Both the position numbers and the translations under genes were made by a program. Source: Saprospiraceae bacterium (GTDB lineage: Bacteria > Bacteroidota > Bacteroidia > Chitinophagales > Saprospiraceae). From it: DNA of 64,000 bases. The stretch lies in the NCBI GenBank assembly GCA_016717105.1, contig JADKGF010000011.1:62001-126000 (forward strand), written 5' to 3'. This document shows positions 18,846 through 28,885 of this stretch, piece by piece. Every line of letters starts with the position of its first letter. Position 1 is the first letter of the stretch. The notes under the pieces were generated by a model, which worked only from the letters and a program-made list of their open reading frames with translations, made no database searches and was not told the DNA's origin.

Positions 18846-19241
18846 CTATAAAATTAAACCATCTTTATGAAGTGATAATAGCATTGATAAAAAAACAATA
18901 CTAAATAATAAAATAGCATTAAGTCTATAATAATATTTCAATTGCGACTCATCTAAAGTTACCTTCTTTATTTCACTGGTAGGAAATATTAAAATAAAAA
19001 GGGGCAACACAATTAAATAACATAAAAATAAAATGACTAATCTTTCCAATTTTTCTAATCCTTCTAGAAAATAAAATGGATTGTAATTAAACAAATTTAA
19101 AATTGTTGTAACAATAAAAAAAAACATTAGAATTAATGGATTACGGCCCACAATTAGATTAAAAGTATCATACACACTTTCATCTTTTCTAGTGAAATAA
19201 TTAGCAAAACCCAAGATCAATTTGATACAAAATTGTTTCAT
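18846..19241 (-). CDS. Probable membrane immunity protein, first copy
   Basis: 131 residues starting MKQFCIKLILGFANYFTRKD at 19241, 2 bases after the stop of the toxin tip at 19244, so the two are almost certainly translated together. Four hydrophobic segments follow a short charged N-terminus, as in the paralog at 18191. The order (tip, then small gene directly behind) is the standard polymorphic-toxin arrangement. A membrane immunity protein suggests that the cognate tip acts at the membrane. The 185 bases between this gene and the second copy hold nothing I can recognise. Confidence 0.68.
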   Translation of the reverse strand: MKQFCIKLILGFANYFTRKDESVYDTFNLIVGRNPLILMFFFIVTTILNLFNYNPFYFLEGLEKLERLVILFLCYLIVLPLFILIFPTSEIKKVTLDESQLKYYYRLNAILLFSIVFLSMLLSLHKDGLIL

Positions 19242-19243
19242 TA

Positions 19244-19751
19244 TTAAAATTTTGAAAATGTCCAATCAGAAATACCTGTAATATCTACAAAAACTTTCGC
19301 ACCAAGTACATAAGGATTTTTTATTGCAATAAAACCTGCTGTTTCATAAATCACTTTTCCTAATCCTCCCCAAGATGGTTTATCATATAGATCAAAGGCA
19401 GCATCAACAACTGAAACGACTCCAAGTAAATTACCACCTTTACTAGCTATCTTTGAAACTTTTCCCCAATTTACGGGAAGTTCTCCAGCCTTAAGAGTTC
19501 CATCAGTACCCTTTTCAGCTACATTTTCAACAACATCTGCCAATGCTCCTCCTACTTTTGCAGTCTCGGATAAAACTTTTTGTTTAGGACCTTTAGGATC
19601 ACCGCCACCATCTGATGATGCCTCTGCTTCGGCTACTACATCTTCTGTTCCATTCCCTTCATGCTGCAAATGATTGAAGGCAGCGACGATGATACCTTGC
19701 CTGAAGCCATCATAAAAGTTGCCACCTTGCATCTCTGCGATAAGACCACCC
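19244..19751 (-). CDS. Displaced Rhs C-terminal toxin tip 1
   Basis: The first ~50 residues (from GLIAEMQGGNFYDGFRQG through EDVVAEAEASSDGGGDP) are a copy of the end of the Rhs core in the large gene at 21372-27644. Only one residue differs in the shared part (T for A after GNG). After this the sequence is unique: a Lys/Gly-rich linker, then GGNLLGVVSVVDAAFDLYDK and a hydrophobic C-terminus ending GISDWTFSKF. It has no signal or Rhs repeats, so it cannot be delivered alone; such orphan tips are known as reservoirs that can recombine onto the intact core. The cognate immunity gene follows after 2 bases. Confidence 0.75.
19592..19751 (-). repeat. Rhs core-end repeat, copy 3
   Basis: About 160 bases nearly identical to the end of the Rhs core at about 21839-21994. 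The copy starts at GGLIAEM and ends at the DGGGDP codons. Confidence 0.8.
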
Positions 19752-19756
19752 TTATT

Positions 19757-20074
19757 TTAATTCTTATTCCAACAAGATATACATAATGTGCAGCCAATTA
19801 AGCTAAGTTTCTCTAAGAGAATTCGTCCAAACCCTAGATTACATTGATCAGCATATTCATAATATAGCCAACCCTCAATTTTATCATTTATTTGTTCAAT
19901 TTCGTTTAAAAGGGAAAAATTTGTTATTACGTTTTCTATCACGTTCATATAATCAGTTTCCTTATCATTAAAAGTGTATGCCCACCCATATATGTCATTT
20001 GGAACAATTTTTAAACTCTCAGAAATTTTAGTATAATTCTGTGGTAAAACATGTATTCTTAAACAATATTTCAT
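19757..20074 (-). CDS. Small DUF4279-like protein, probable immunity
   Basis: 105 residues, soluble, starting MKYCLRIHVLPQNYTKISES. The general layout, a beta-strand start with a C-terminal FGRILLEKLSLIGCTLCISCW, resembles DUF4279 proteins, small alpha/beta proteins found next to polymorphic toxins. The match is to the pattern, not to a diagnostic motif. It lies 15 bases behind the displaced tip at 20090, so it is likely the immunity protein for that tip. Confidence 0.55.
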   Translation of the reverse strand: MKYCLRIHVLPQNYTKISESLKIVPNDIYGWAYTFNDKETDYMNVIENVITNFSLLNEIEQINDKIEGWLYYEYADQCNLGFGRILLEKLSLIGCTLCISCWNKN

Positions 20075-20089
20075 ATTATCTTTCTTATA

Positions 20090-20705
20090 TTATAAACCAA
20101 AAAAATCTACTGAATTCAATCCTGTGTTATAAATTTTATTTGAAAATGTTGATCCAGTACCTTTTAAAATAATTGTACCATTTTGAACAAATACATCAGG
20201 GTTTTTTCCAACAATTTTAACAAATGATGTTCGACCAGCCGCACTAAGAATTCCTGGTTTTATTGTTCTGTGAAAAATTTCAGCATTCACTTCTCCTACA
20301 CCTTTAATAAAGATATTTTTACCATTTCTCCAGCAAACTTCGCAAATCCCAACACTGCCAGATCATCTGCCGCTTGTAATGGTGTCTTCCAAGCTCCCAA
20401 TAACCATTCTAATGGACTATCAGTAGGAGAGATCTGTCCAGTACCGGTGACTTTAAATTTCCAAACTTCCCATCCATCACCATTGAATACTTGTGCTACT
20501 CCACACTCGTCTATACATACATCGCCTACTTTGGGTGGATCACCGCCACCATCTGATGATGCCTCTGCTTCGGCTACTACATCTTCTGCTCCATTCCCTT
20601 CATGCTGCAAATGATTGAAAGCAGCGACGATGACACTTTGCCGTAAGCCATAACCGCTTTCCCTTTGTGTTGCAAATGATTCAAAGAAGAGCCTAAATAC
20701 AGCAG
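20090..20705 (-). pseudogene. Displaced Rhs C-terminal toxin tip 2, frameshifted
   Basis: The 5' part is a mosaic of core ends: a piece reading NHLQHKGKAVMAYG, then GYGLRQSVIVAAFNHLQHEGNG in another frame. This runs into the shared linker (PPKVGDVCIDECGVAQVFNG to SPLEWLLG) also present in the large Rhs gene. The unique tip starts at AWKTPLQAADDLAVLGF. The first frame ends at 20296, but the next frame continues FIKGVGEVNAEIFHRTIKPG to a stop at 20090 through GKNPDVFVQNGTIILKGTG. The latter half resembles a cargo domain seen at the end of several Bacteroidota polymorphic toxins. One missing base near 20310 would restore it. The probable immunity gene follows at 20074. Confidence 0.65.
20396..20644 (-). 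repeat. Rhs core-end and linker repeat, copy 2
   Basis: About 250 bases align with about 21697-21945 in the large Rhs gene with few differences (for example ATCAGTAGGAGAG against ATCTGTAGGAGTA). The shared block covers the end of the core and the whole GDVCIDEC linker, so it is long enough for homologous recombination. Confidence 0.85.
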
Positions 20706-20707
20706 TG

Positions 20708-20989
20708 CTACTTTAAATTTTTATTCTTATTTTGATTCTTTAGGTTTAGTATTTTTTTTGCTACTTCCGAGACCATAATATTATGATATTCATTGCATTT
20801 ATCATATCCAACTTCCAAAGAATATATTAAAATACTTTCTAAACAAATTACCAAATCCTCTTCGTTTTCAAGATGCTTAATTATTTGTGGTATATAGCTA
20901 CGATATTCGTCCAGTGAAATTTCTTTTCCTACATCTAGTGGATCCCATTCTGCCAAAATATCATTTATATCTTTTACTAAACTTTTCAT
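20708..20989 (-). CDS. Small DUF1871-like protein, probable immunity
   Basis: 93 residues, soluble and helical. The segment DILAEWDPLDV followed by SLDEYRSYIPQIIKHLENEE matches the DUF1871 pattern (INEWDP, then DEYxxEI), small proteins found singly or in toxin-immunity clusters. It lies between the immunity gene of the large Rhs protein (40 bases) and a displaced tip, with no tip of its own directly upstream. It may protect against a tip that has since been lost, or belong to the large Rhs gene. The family match is moderate. Confidence 0.6.
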   Translation of the reverse strand: MKSLVKDINDILAEWDPLDVGKEISLDEYRSYIPQIIKHLENEEDLVICLESILIYSLEVGYDKCNEYHNIMVSEVAKKILNLKNQNKNKNLK

Positions 20990-21029
20990 ATATTATTTTT
21001 AAAAAGGATTAATATATCTTCATTACAGG

Positions 21030-21365
21030 TTATGATAATTCAATAATTTTTTGTTGAATCTCTTCAAAAGTTATTTTATATAAGTTCATTAAATTTATAG
21101 CTTCCAAAAAGGAGCCAAGAGAACTCATAACCCAAATATTATTTTCTGTTCCATACCCCGGGTTTCGTAAAACATAATCATTTATTAATTCATAATTAAT
21201 TTTATTCGTACCCAATATTCTCTTAACTTCTTCAAAATAATCATTAGTATCTTCCATTTCGTATTGTGGATATTCTCTAACGGCATTTATTATTAATTCT
21301 ATGATAGGGTAGTAATTACTGCCTTCTAAACATTCTATTCTTTCTTCTAAACTATAAATATTCAT
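21030..21365 (-). CDS. Small protein behind the large Rhs gene, likely its immunity protein
   Basis: 111 residues, soluble, starting MNIYSLEERIECLEGS. The composition is acidic and helical, with WVMSSLGSFLEAINLM in the C-terminal part. It starts 6 bases after the stop of the Rhs gene, so it is almost certainly co-translated with the present tip and is the best candidate for its immunity factor. No named immunity family was recognised. Confidence 0.65.
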   Translation of the reverse strand: MNIYSLEERIECLEGSNYYPIIELIINAVREYPQYEMEDTNDYFEEVKRILGTNKINYELINDYVLRNPGYGTENNIWVMSSLGSFLEAINLMNLYKITFEEIQQKIIELS

Positions 21366-21371
21366 AATATT

Positions 21372-24300
21372 TCATTTAAGTCCATTGAATGCTTTAGATG
21401 CCCATTTTCCAGTTAAGATAAATGGATTAGCATATTGTCCTGTTGTTGAATTATAGAAATAATGAACTTCAACTTTTGAACCATTTAAATATCCTGCTTC
21501 ATAAACTTTCTGCCAAACTCCTTTTGATGCAGCATTTAGATTTGAACCGTATTTTACATCTAAATATGCACCTCTTGCAACGCTAACTGACTTATATCCA
21601 TCTCCAAACTTTTCAGTTAATGAACTAAACAGTTTAATTTCAGAACTCACATTTTTAGTAGCACTCACCCCAAACTTAACCAACCTCAGACTTCCTCCCA
21701 ATAACCATTCTAATGGACTATCTGTAGGAGTAATCTGTCCAGTACCAGTGACTTTAAACTTCCATACTTCCCATCCATCACCATTGAATACTTGTGCTAC
21801 TCCACACTCGTCTATACATACATCGCCTACTTTGGGTGGATCACCTCCACCATCTGATGATGCTTCTGCTTCGGCTACTACATCTTCTGCTCCATTCCCT
21901 TCATGCTGCAAATGATTGAATGCAGCGACGATGATACCTTGCCTAAAGCCATCATAAAAGTTGCCACCTTGCATCTCTGCGATGAGACCACTCGTCACGC
22001 CACCTGACAATATCCTAGGCAATGTACCTTCTGTCAGACTCATGGTTATAGAGGTAGCGACAGACCCGATCGCCGTCGAGGCAAATCCATGTATAAACTT
22101 GCCACCTTGTGCCATCGCCATCACACCACCTACTACGCCATGCGCCACTGCCTGCACACCAGCCTTGAGAAAACTACTGCTGATCGCTGCCGTGGCTGAC
22201 CCTATACCACTCGCAAAGCCAAATGATACGACCGAGATCATCAATGTCTGTGCTGCACCTTCGAAGAATGGCTTTCCACTCATCAGGTTATTCATACCGT
22301 TGGATAGCAGCCCTGTACCTACGACAAAGAGCAAAGGTACTATAAAGTTTCCATCTGGATCGGTATATTTCATAGGATTATTATATCCATAGCTGTATCT
22401 ATTATAGTTTTGACTATAACCACCATCTTGGATATAATTGTCTGGACTCAGCATCCTTCCTAGCTCAGGATCATACATCCGTCCATTCATATTGATGAGG
22501 TGGAACTGTGGCAGATGTTCGTGTCCTGTATAGCCACGATATAGCCAGATAGGATGACCGAGTGGTATATTCTCGTCTATATATGTCCATGTACTGTAAT
22601 CTCTCCGCCTGCCCCATGGATCGAAGGTTTGCACTACTTCGTCAGTACCTGCGGCATTGGTCACCTTGATGATAGAGCCTAGATGATCGGTATATACATA
22701 GTGTGGCGTGTGGGTGCTGCCTTGTGTATCTATGATGACCTTGAGCTGACCATCGATGGCGATATAGTGTATGATGGCTGTCCCTTGGTCGCTGATCACT
22801 TTTTCGTAGTCACCAAGATAGTATTTGGTTTCTTTTACGACATTATTGTATTTGAGTACCGACTTGATCCTATTGCCATCATAGCCATAGGTGTAGATGA
22901 GGGTATAAGCTCCTTCGCGGATGGTATCAGGCTGCAAGAAGCTATTGTATGTGATGTATTGCTGGGCATCTTTGATAAGCCCATGTGGATTGGTGATTTC
23001 TGTGGTTGCATATATTCTGACAGGATCATACGTATAGCTACCTACGTCTGTTTTCTTCAGGATGTTGCCATTGTCTGCATAGTGTACAGTATCATGGCGT
23101 ATGCTCATATCTGATGATTGGGTCGTCCATCGGACCAGGCGATCGAGGTTGTCATAAGCCATCGTATCTTTATTGCCATACTGATCCCACCTTTTTTTGA
23201 GATTGCCATTCTTATAATCCCAAAGCATATTGTACTCATAGCTACCATCGGTGGTAGCATATTTCACAGGGATGCCGTGGAAGTAGTCATAGACACTTTG
23301 TTTGCCATTGCCTAGGGTATATTTGGTCACTTGGCCTCTACCATTGACCTCATCAATAGTTACGTAGGTGGTAGAGCCAGAGTAGATGCGCTTGACATAA
23401 GAATAGCTGTAGTATTCGTAATGTAGCGTGAGCCCTGATGGAAAGATACGAGATGAGATCCGATCCATCGCATCGTATTGTGTGGTAGTAGTGTAGCTCT
23501 GTCCGTCTATGGTGATCTTATCTGATACGAGCCTGCCTACGGCATCATAATCCATCTCATGGATATCGCCTGCATGGCCAGTCACTTTTTTTACCTTAAA
23601 AGCCTTGCCTACCACACCAGCAGGCCAGTATTCATAAGATGTAGTACCCTCGGGTCGGGTCAGTGTCATGAGCCTACTGAGATTATCATAGAGCATTGTC
23701 GTTGTTTGGCCTTTGGCATTGATTTCAGATTTCATACGTCCGTAGGCATCATACTCGTACTGTGTAATCCCTGCACTGATGTCGGTTTGTTTTTTCTTGC
23801 GGTTGTATTCGTCATATTCTACAGATACCAGTACGGTACTGCCTTGTTTTACTTCACGTAGACCACCATGACTGTAATAGCTTAAATCGAGTACAGTACC
23901 ATTAGAGTCTGTAGTCTGTATCGTCTTGCCGGCGGCATCTACCTTGGACGAGCTCACTTTACCATCGGGTGCTGTCGTCGTGATGGTCTCATACCCTTGG
24001 TCATAGGTATAGGTATATTGTGTATTGCCAAAGGCTGCTACATCGGTCGTAGTAGAGGCGATCCTTTGTGCAGTATAAGCTACACCATAAGTATTGGTCG
24101 TGGTCAGGATGGCTTCTCCTGCCTTATAGGGTGCAGTATGTTGATAGGGTTTGCCGATGAGATTGTAGCTACTAGTCTGTGTGATCGTCTCACCATTAAA
24201 TCCTGTGACTTCTGATCTTTTCATGCGGCCCAGTCTATCATAATACATCGTACTTGTAGGGCGATTGGATGTTAAGATGGTTTCCTTTTTGTCACCTGTT

Positions 24301-27300
24301 GCACCATCCCAGGTATATATATGGACCGTAGATACGCCAGATGGATGGGCTACGGTAGATATCCTGCCGAAACAATCATACGTGGTAGTCGTCGTCAGAC
24401 CTGCTTCATCTGTCTCTTGTGTGGGGCGAGGTATGATATTATTGCCATACACCGCATTATATACGATTTCATTATTATGGTTGCGCTTTTGAGTGATGAA
24501 TCTACCTCTGACATCATAATCTGTGTAAAAAGTCTGGGCTGGCATACCAGTAGCAGCTATTGATGTTTGTTTTATACCACCATGTGGCCAGTAGATATAA
24601 GTTGTTGTAGTTTCTTTGGTTTGTGTGGCAAATTCTTTTTCATGGTCACCTGCCCGATGGCATTATAATCCAATACCGACGTACTGGTGTAAGAAGGATT
24701 ACCATTCCTAGATAGACTTGTGGTGATATTAGTAGGCTTATTGGGTACAGGGCCTCCATAAGTGCCATAAGTGGTAGTGGTAGTTTGTGTTTCTAGTACA
24801 GTGCCAGGTGTACCCGTTGATATTTGAGTGCTTACCAGGGTAGGATTGGCATAGGCATCATATTGTTGGAAGTCCTGCTCTGTGACTCTGTTTTCGTGAT
24901 AGTTGTACAAGGTCATCTTGTCCGCAGTCATCAGATACCTATTGCTGGTACCTACACCGCTTATGATATGTTGGGTATGTGATTTTGTAAAGTCGGCACC
25001 CGTGACAAACTCCGTCACCACGCTGTCAGGAAGCATGATCGCATATTGTGTATTGGCGCTGTTATAAGTCAGCGTCCTCAGGTAGGACCATTTATCCTCC
25101 ATACACTGTTTTGCAAATCCGATCACGCCTTTACCAGTTCTTTGCAGTTTTGCGTTGGCATAGGTCATGCTTTGGACTTTCATATTGAAGTCGCTATAAT
25201 TATTATGTGCGCCTGAGCCATTTTGCACTTTAAAATCTTTTGCCAGCCATGCAGGCATCTGTACATTGCTGATCAAATTGGTTGCGCTAGATATGGGGCC
25301 ACGTACATAGAAGTCATCCCCGACGCCGAGCTTTTCTGTCATAAGTTTATAGTCAAAGATGGTAGTATTTAACTCACCATTTTTCACCTTGACTAGTAGA
25401 TTGTCTTTGTATTTAGGGCTCATACTCAGTTCTAGTGGATCATGGCCTGTGTATAGCTTGATTAAAGTTCTGTTTTTACCATCTATGCCGGGAAAATCAC
25501 TCCCTGTATAACAATTTACAAAAGGAATATTATAATGTTCTTCATATATTGTATTGGACATATTCAATCCATAACTCAAAAACAAGTCTGTATAAAAACT
25601 ATGATTCCCTATCTTACCTACCAAGAGTACATCACTTTTGCCATCGCCATTAAAGTCACCTGTACTGACCACATCTCCAAAATATACCCCAAAATCCATT
25701 TGCTCAATGGAAGGAATGCGTGGGAAATCAAATCCAACGGTAGTGATTTATTCCAGTACTGTACAAAAGTGCCCAACTATCTGAGTTGGACGATCCTACA
25801 CGTTTTAAAAAATCTGTTTTGCCATCACCATTGAAATCGCCGGGATAGAGTAAGAATTGCTGATCGAAGATTCTTGTTTGGAGACTAGTACCGCCACCAT
25901 CATCCCAAAATACTTCATGTAAATGATTGGAACTGTCAAACTCATATACCGCTCCTTGTGCGCCATTGATCATAAATATATCGGATTTGCCATCACTATT
26001 AAAGTCTATAACATAAAGTCTTTCTACCTGTGATGTCCATGTATTAAGGGGGGTAAAATTTCCAGCTGTTGCAGTGATGTTCATCCAAGGTAGTAAAGGT
26101 TGTGTAACGCTTCGTTGCCCATAGCTGATATATAACTGACTGCCGTTCAAAAAAAGGTAATCGCCCAGTCCATCACCATTAAAATCTCCGCCGAAGGTAT
26201 TGGAGAGATGGGTATTGTGATATAATATGGAGTCATTCATCAGTGGCAGTTCATATATTTGGTTATAATCAAGTGTAGAAGACAAGTCTCCATTGTGATA
26301 TACCTTAAATCGGTGCAAATCATAAAATTGGTAAATGGTGTTGCCTTCTGGATCTACACCGAGCACAATCTCTCTATTAATGACACTCATCACAGCCACA
26401 TCATCCATTTGGTCACCATTACAATCGCTGCTTCCTACTACTGTACTTGTTGTTGGTAGATTTCTAGTAAATAATTGATCTGAAGTCCCATTAAAATAAT
26501 CGTGGTACATGGGGCTGCTAGAATTGCGCCGTGCTCGCAAGATGTCTGTGATACCATCAGCATTCAGATTGGATGGAAAATAGGAGTCCATTGTATGTAT
26601 AGGATTTACCGTATGCTGCATCTTATAACCAGTAGGTTCATCACCATATTTAAATTTAGTTGATGTGAGGGTACATACACCACTGCGCTCAGATACTTCA
26701 TTCAAAAAGCTATTTCCATTCCGCTCTGAATATTTAAGGACATAACTGCGAAAATCTGAATTATCTACGATAACTTTTACCTCGGTAAGCAACAACCATT
26801 GATCCAGTCTTACACTACTTATAAATGCGCTGTTTTTATCAGTTCTGACATCATACACAAATTTCACCCCTGCATAATTAGCAATTCCAGCAGCGTCATT
26901 TGCAGTAAAATATATCTCATCTATAACTTGCTGATTGATCTGCGCACCTGGAAATGTATGGTTTTGTTTATACTTATAGGTGATATAGTTGCCATCTGGA
27001 TAGATCATTTTTGAAAGATACCAATCTTTTACATCATTGCCTCCAATTATATGCTGACTGTAATATCCGTTACCATATTCGTATTTAATTCCATCTTTCG
27101 TTTCTAAAACAAAATATTGAGGATTGCCCGTTGTACCTCCGAAGGCGGTTATACGACTGAAATTCTCAGCTTCAAAACTATATACACTACCAGGTGCTCC
27201 ATAGTTTCCTGACTCTATCAGCATACGATTGCCATCTAGAATATATCGATCTGTTTCATTAAAATTTATTGGTGTGGTATTACCATCATAATAATTGGAT

Positions 27301-27644
27301 TGACCGATTCTGGATATCACAGAAATACCTGACAATCCCCAACCATACCCCAAAACAGATGACCTTGCATTACTAGTATAATTTAAGGCCAATTCAGGCA
27401 CAATCCCACTGGTACCGGCTGGCATCGCGATAGGTATAGAATATCCCGAAGCTCCATTTACCACAGAACTTTGCGCCGTAGTACTTCCCGTCAGAGAATA
27501 AGATAAAACTTCCATATTGTCCAATACGGCATCAGTATTCATGGGAGTATATGATACTTGTGCTCTTGTAATACTGACAAATACTATATTTATAATAATC
27601 AGTATTTGAATCTTTAAAATCAAAGTCAGGTTATGGCTCATCAT
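21372..27644 (-). CDS. Secreted SpvB/VCBS/Rhs polymorphic toxin, two frameshifts
   Basis: A ~2090-residue protein read in three pieces. Residues 1-~30 are a Sec signal (LILIIINIVFVSITRAQ). Next comes an SpvB/TcdB-like domain (GYSIPIAMPAGTSGIVPELA, then LGYGWGLSGISVI), then VCBS/FG-GAP repeats (GDFNGDGLGDYLF, DFNSDGKSDIF, GDFNGDGKTDFL). It continues with YD repeats (YDAYGRMKSE, YDNLSRLMTL) and the Rhs core end with LYRGYTGHEHL and NGRMYDPELGRMLSPDNYIQ. The C-terminal tip (from ~residue 1960, after SPLEWLLGG) holds WQKVYEAGYLNGSKVEVHYF and is unassigned. Frames change near 25740 and in an A-run near 24640; restoring one base each makes one protein. It is the main gene of the locus; immunity follows at 21365. 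Confidence 0.88.
21697..21994 (-). repeat. Rhs core-end and linker repeat, copy 1 (in the intact gene)
   Basis: This segment of the large Rhs gene is repeated in part at 20396-20644 and 19592-19751. It marks the point where tips are exchanged: upstream is core, downstream of the GDVCIDEC linker is variable tip. Confidence 0.85.
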
Positions 27645-27669
27645 TGTCTTTTTTCAATATTATAATACC

Positions 27670-28287
27670 CTATTTAATACAATTTTCTTCCTTATTGGGG
27701 ATTGTGGCATCATAGATACCGCCAGTCCCTTGTACGGGAAAATAACATCCTTCTTTCCCAACAAGCACATGCGCATCTTGATCGCATCTCACCAAGCATG
27801 CATCTCCTTCGACATCAAATATCTCAAATAAGCCATCGGATTTTTTGAAGGAAAATGTAAAACTATATTTAAATTTGCCTGTATATTCAAACTTTTCATG
27901 TTCTTTAGGTATATATGGTCTTTGATAACACTTACCTTTAAAACTCACAGCTTCGGCATTCTCCACATCCAAGCCACCCAATACGAAAAGAACTCTACCC
28001 GTATCATCATATATTCTATAATTTGACACAATAAAATCACCATAAATCATTTTATTGCAAATCGGATAGAAAGCATCATTGATGCCATCGCCATTGGGCG
28101 TAATGACATTGGGTATATATACTTTATAATCTTCTACCTCATACACTTTGGGCGCTGTACCGCAACATCCGTCATATATAGTGGTGGTGATTACTGTTTC
28201 TTCTTGGGATGATTGTGTACATCCGGTGACGCTTATTGTTACACACAATAAGATTATTTGAATGATTGTTTGACTACTAATTCTCAT
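27670..28287 (-). CDS. Lipoprotein with gliding-type NGDGIND motif, upstream of Rhs
   Basis: 205 residues with a type II signal ending SVTGC (residue ~23). The middle contains YIPNVITPNGDGINDAFYPI, the opening motif of the gliding-motility (type B) C-terminal domain family, followed by a beta-rich stretch with FIVSNYRIYDDTGRVLF. Unlike a real T9SS sorting domain, it continues ~100 residues further, so here it is probably a structural domain. The gene lies 25 bases upstream of the Rhs gene and 22 downstream of another secreted-protein gene, in the same direction. This suggests a three-gene transcription unit and a role in presenting or exporting the toxin. Confidence 0.65.
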   Translation of the reverse strand: MRISSQTIIQIILLCVTISVTGCTQSSQEETVITTTIYDGCCGTAPKVYEVEDYKVYIPNVITPNGDGINDAFYPICNKMIYGDFIVSNYRIYDDTGRVLFVLGGLDVENAEAVSFKGKCYQRPYIPKEHEKFEYTGKFKYSFTFSFKKSDGLFEIFDVEGDACLVRCDQDAHVLVGKEGCYFPVQGTGGIYDATIPNKEENCIK

Positions 28288-28309
28288 TTTATTGTACTGT
28301 TTTTATTGG

Positions 28310-28885
28310 TTACTCTTTGATTATCTGGCTATTGCCTATCACATCTATAGTTCCGAGATTGTATATAGATGGGCCGACACAACTAGGATCATCCATTTGG
28401 ACTATAGTCACACTGTCCATCACCAGTTGGCCATAGTTGCGTATAGATGTCCCATAATACCACGGATGGCACTCGGCATATAGTCGCACATTTTTTAGTT
28501 TTGTGGTGCCGCTATTGATCTGGAAGCTCCTTACATAACCACCGACATATATTTCGCTTGTAGGTGTTTGCAGGATATTGATAGACTTATTGATATGAAT
28601 AGGCGTCGATGCCAACATGATTACTTGCCCGGTCAGCAACGGATCGAAGGTGATAGTATCCCCATTTTCTGCGCATTCTATGGCTTTGCGGAGCGAGCCA
28701 GCACCACTGTCATTCGTATTTATAACATGGGTACTGCAAGTGGGATCACAGCTTTGATCTCTTACGATACGGCAACCCGCTCCATCATAAGTGTAGCATC
28801 TTGTTTGAGCTCCAACATTATACAAACCCAGTAAACAGATTGCCATTATTATTACTATCCCATTCAAAACTTTGTTAACTAACAT
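28310..28885 (-). CDS. Secreted beta-helix-type protein, first gene of the Rhs unit
   Basis: I choose the ATG at 28885 because it starts a signal peptide (MLVNKVLNGIVIIMAICLLG) ending near NVGAQ; the frame is open further upstream without a signal. The mature protein starts RCYTYDGAGCRIVRDQSC, which looks like a single Rhs-type YD motif. It then has DSGAGSLRKAIECAENGDTI and TFDPLLTGQVIML, the opening of the parallel beta-helix, choice-of-anchor Q type of surface protein. It is short (191 residues), only a few helix turns, and ends without a sorting domain. Cell-surface location is inferred. Confidence 0.6.
   Translation of the reverse strand: MLVNKVLNGIVIIMAICLLGLYNVGAQTRCYTYDGAGCRIVRDQSCDPTCSTHVINTNDSGAGSLRKAIECAENGDTITFDPLLTGQVIMLASTPIHINKSINILQTPTSEIYVGGYVRSFQINSGTTKLKNVRLYAECHPWYYGTSIRNYGQLVMDSVTIVQMDDPSCVGPSIYNLGTIDVIGNSQIIKE

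Noticed and set aside
24545..25740. Programmed frameshifting in the Rhs gene
   Set aside because: One break is a one-base loss in an A-run and similar breaks occur in unrelated genes across the window; no slippery heptamer with a structure was seen.
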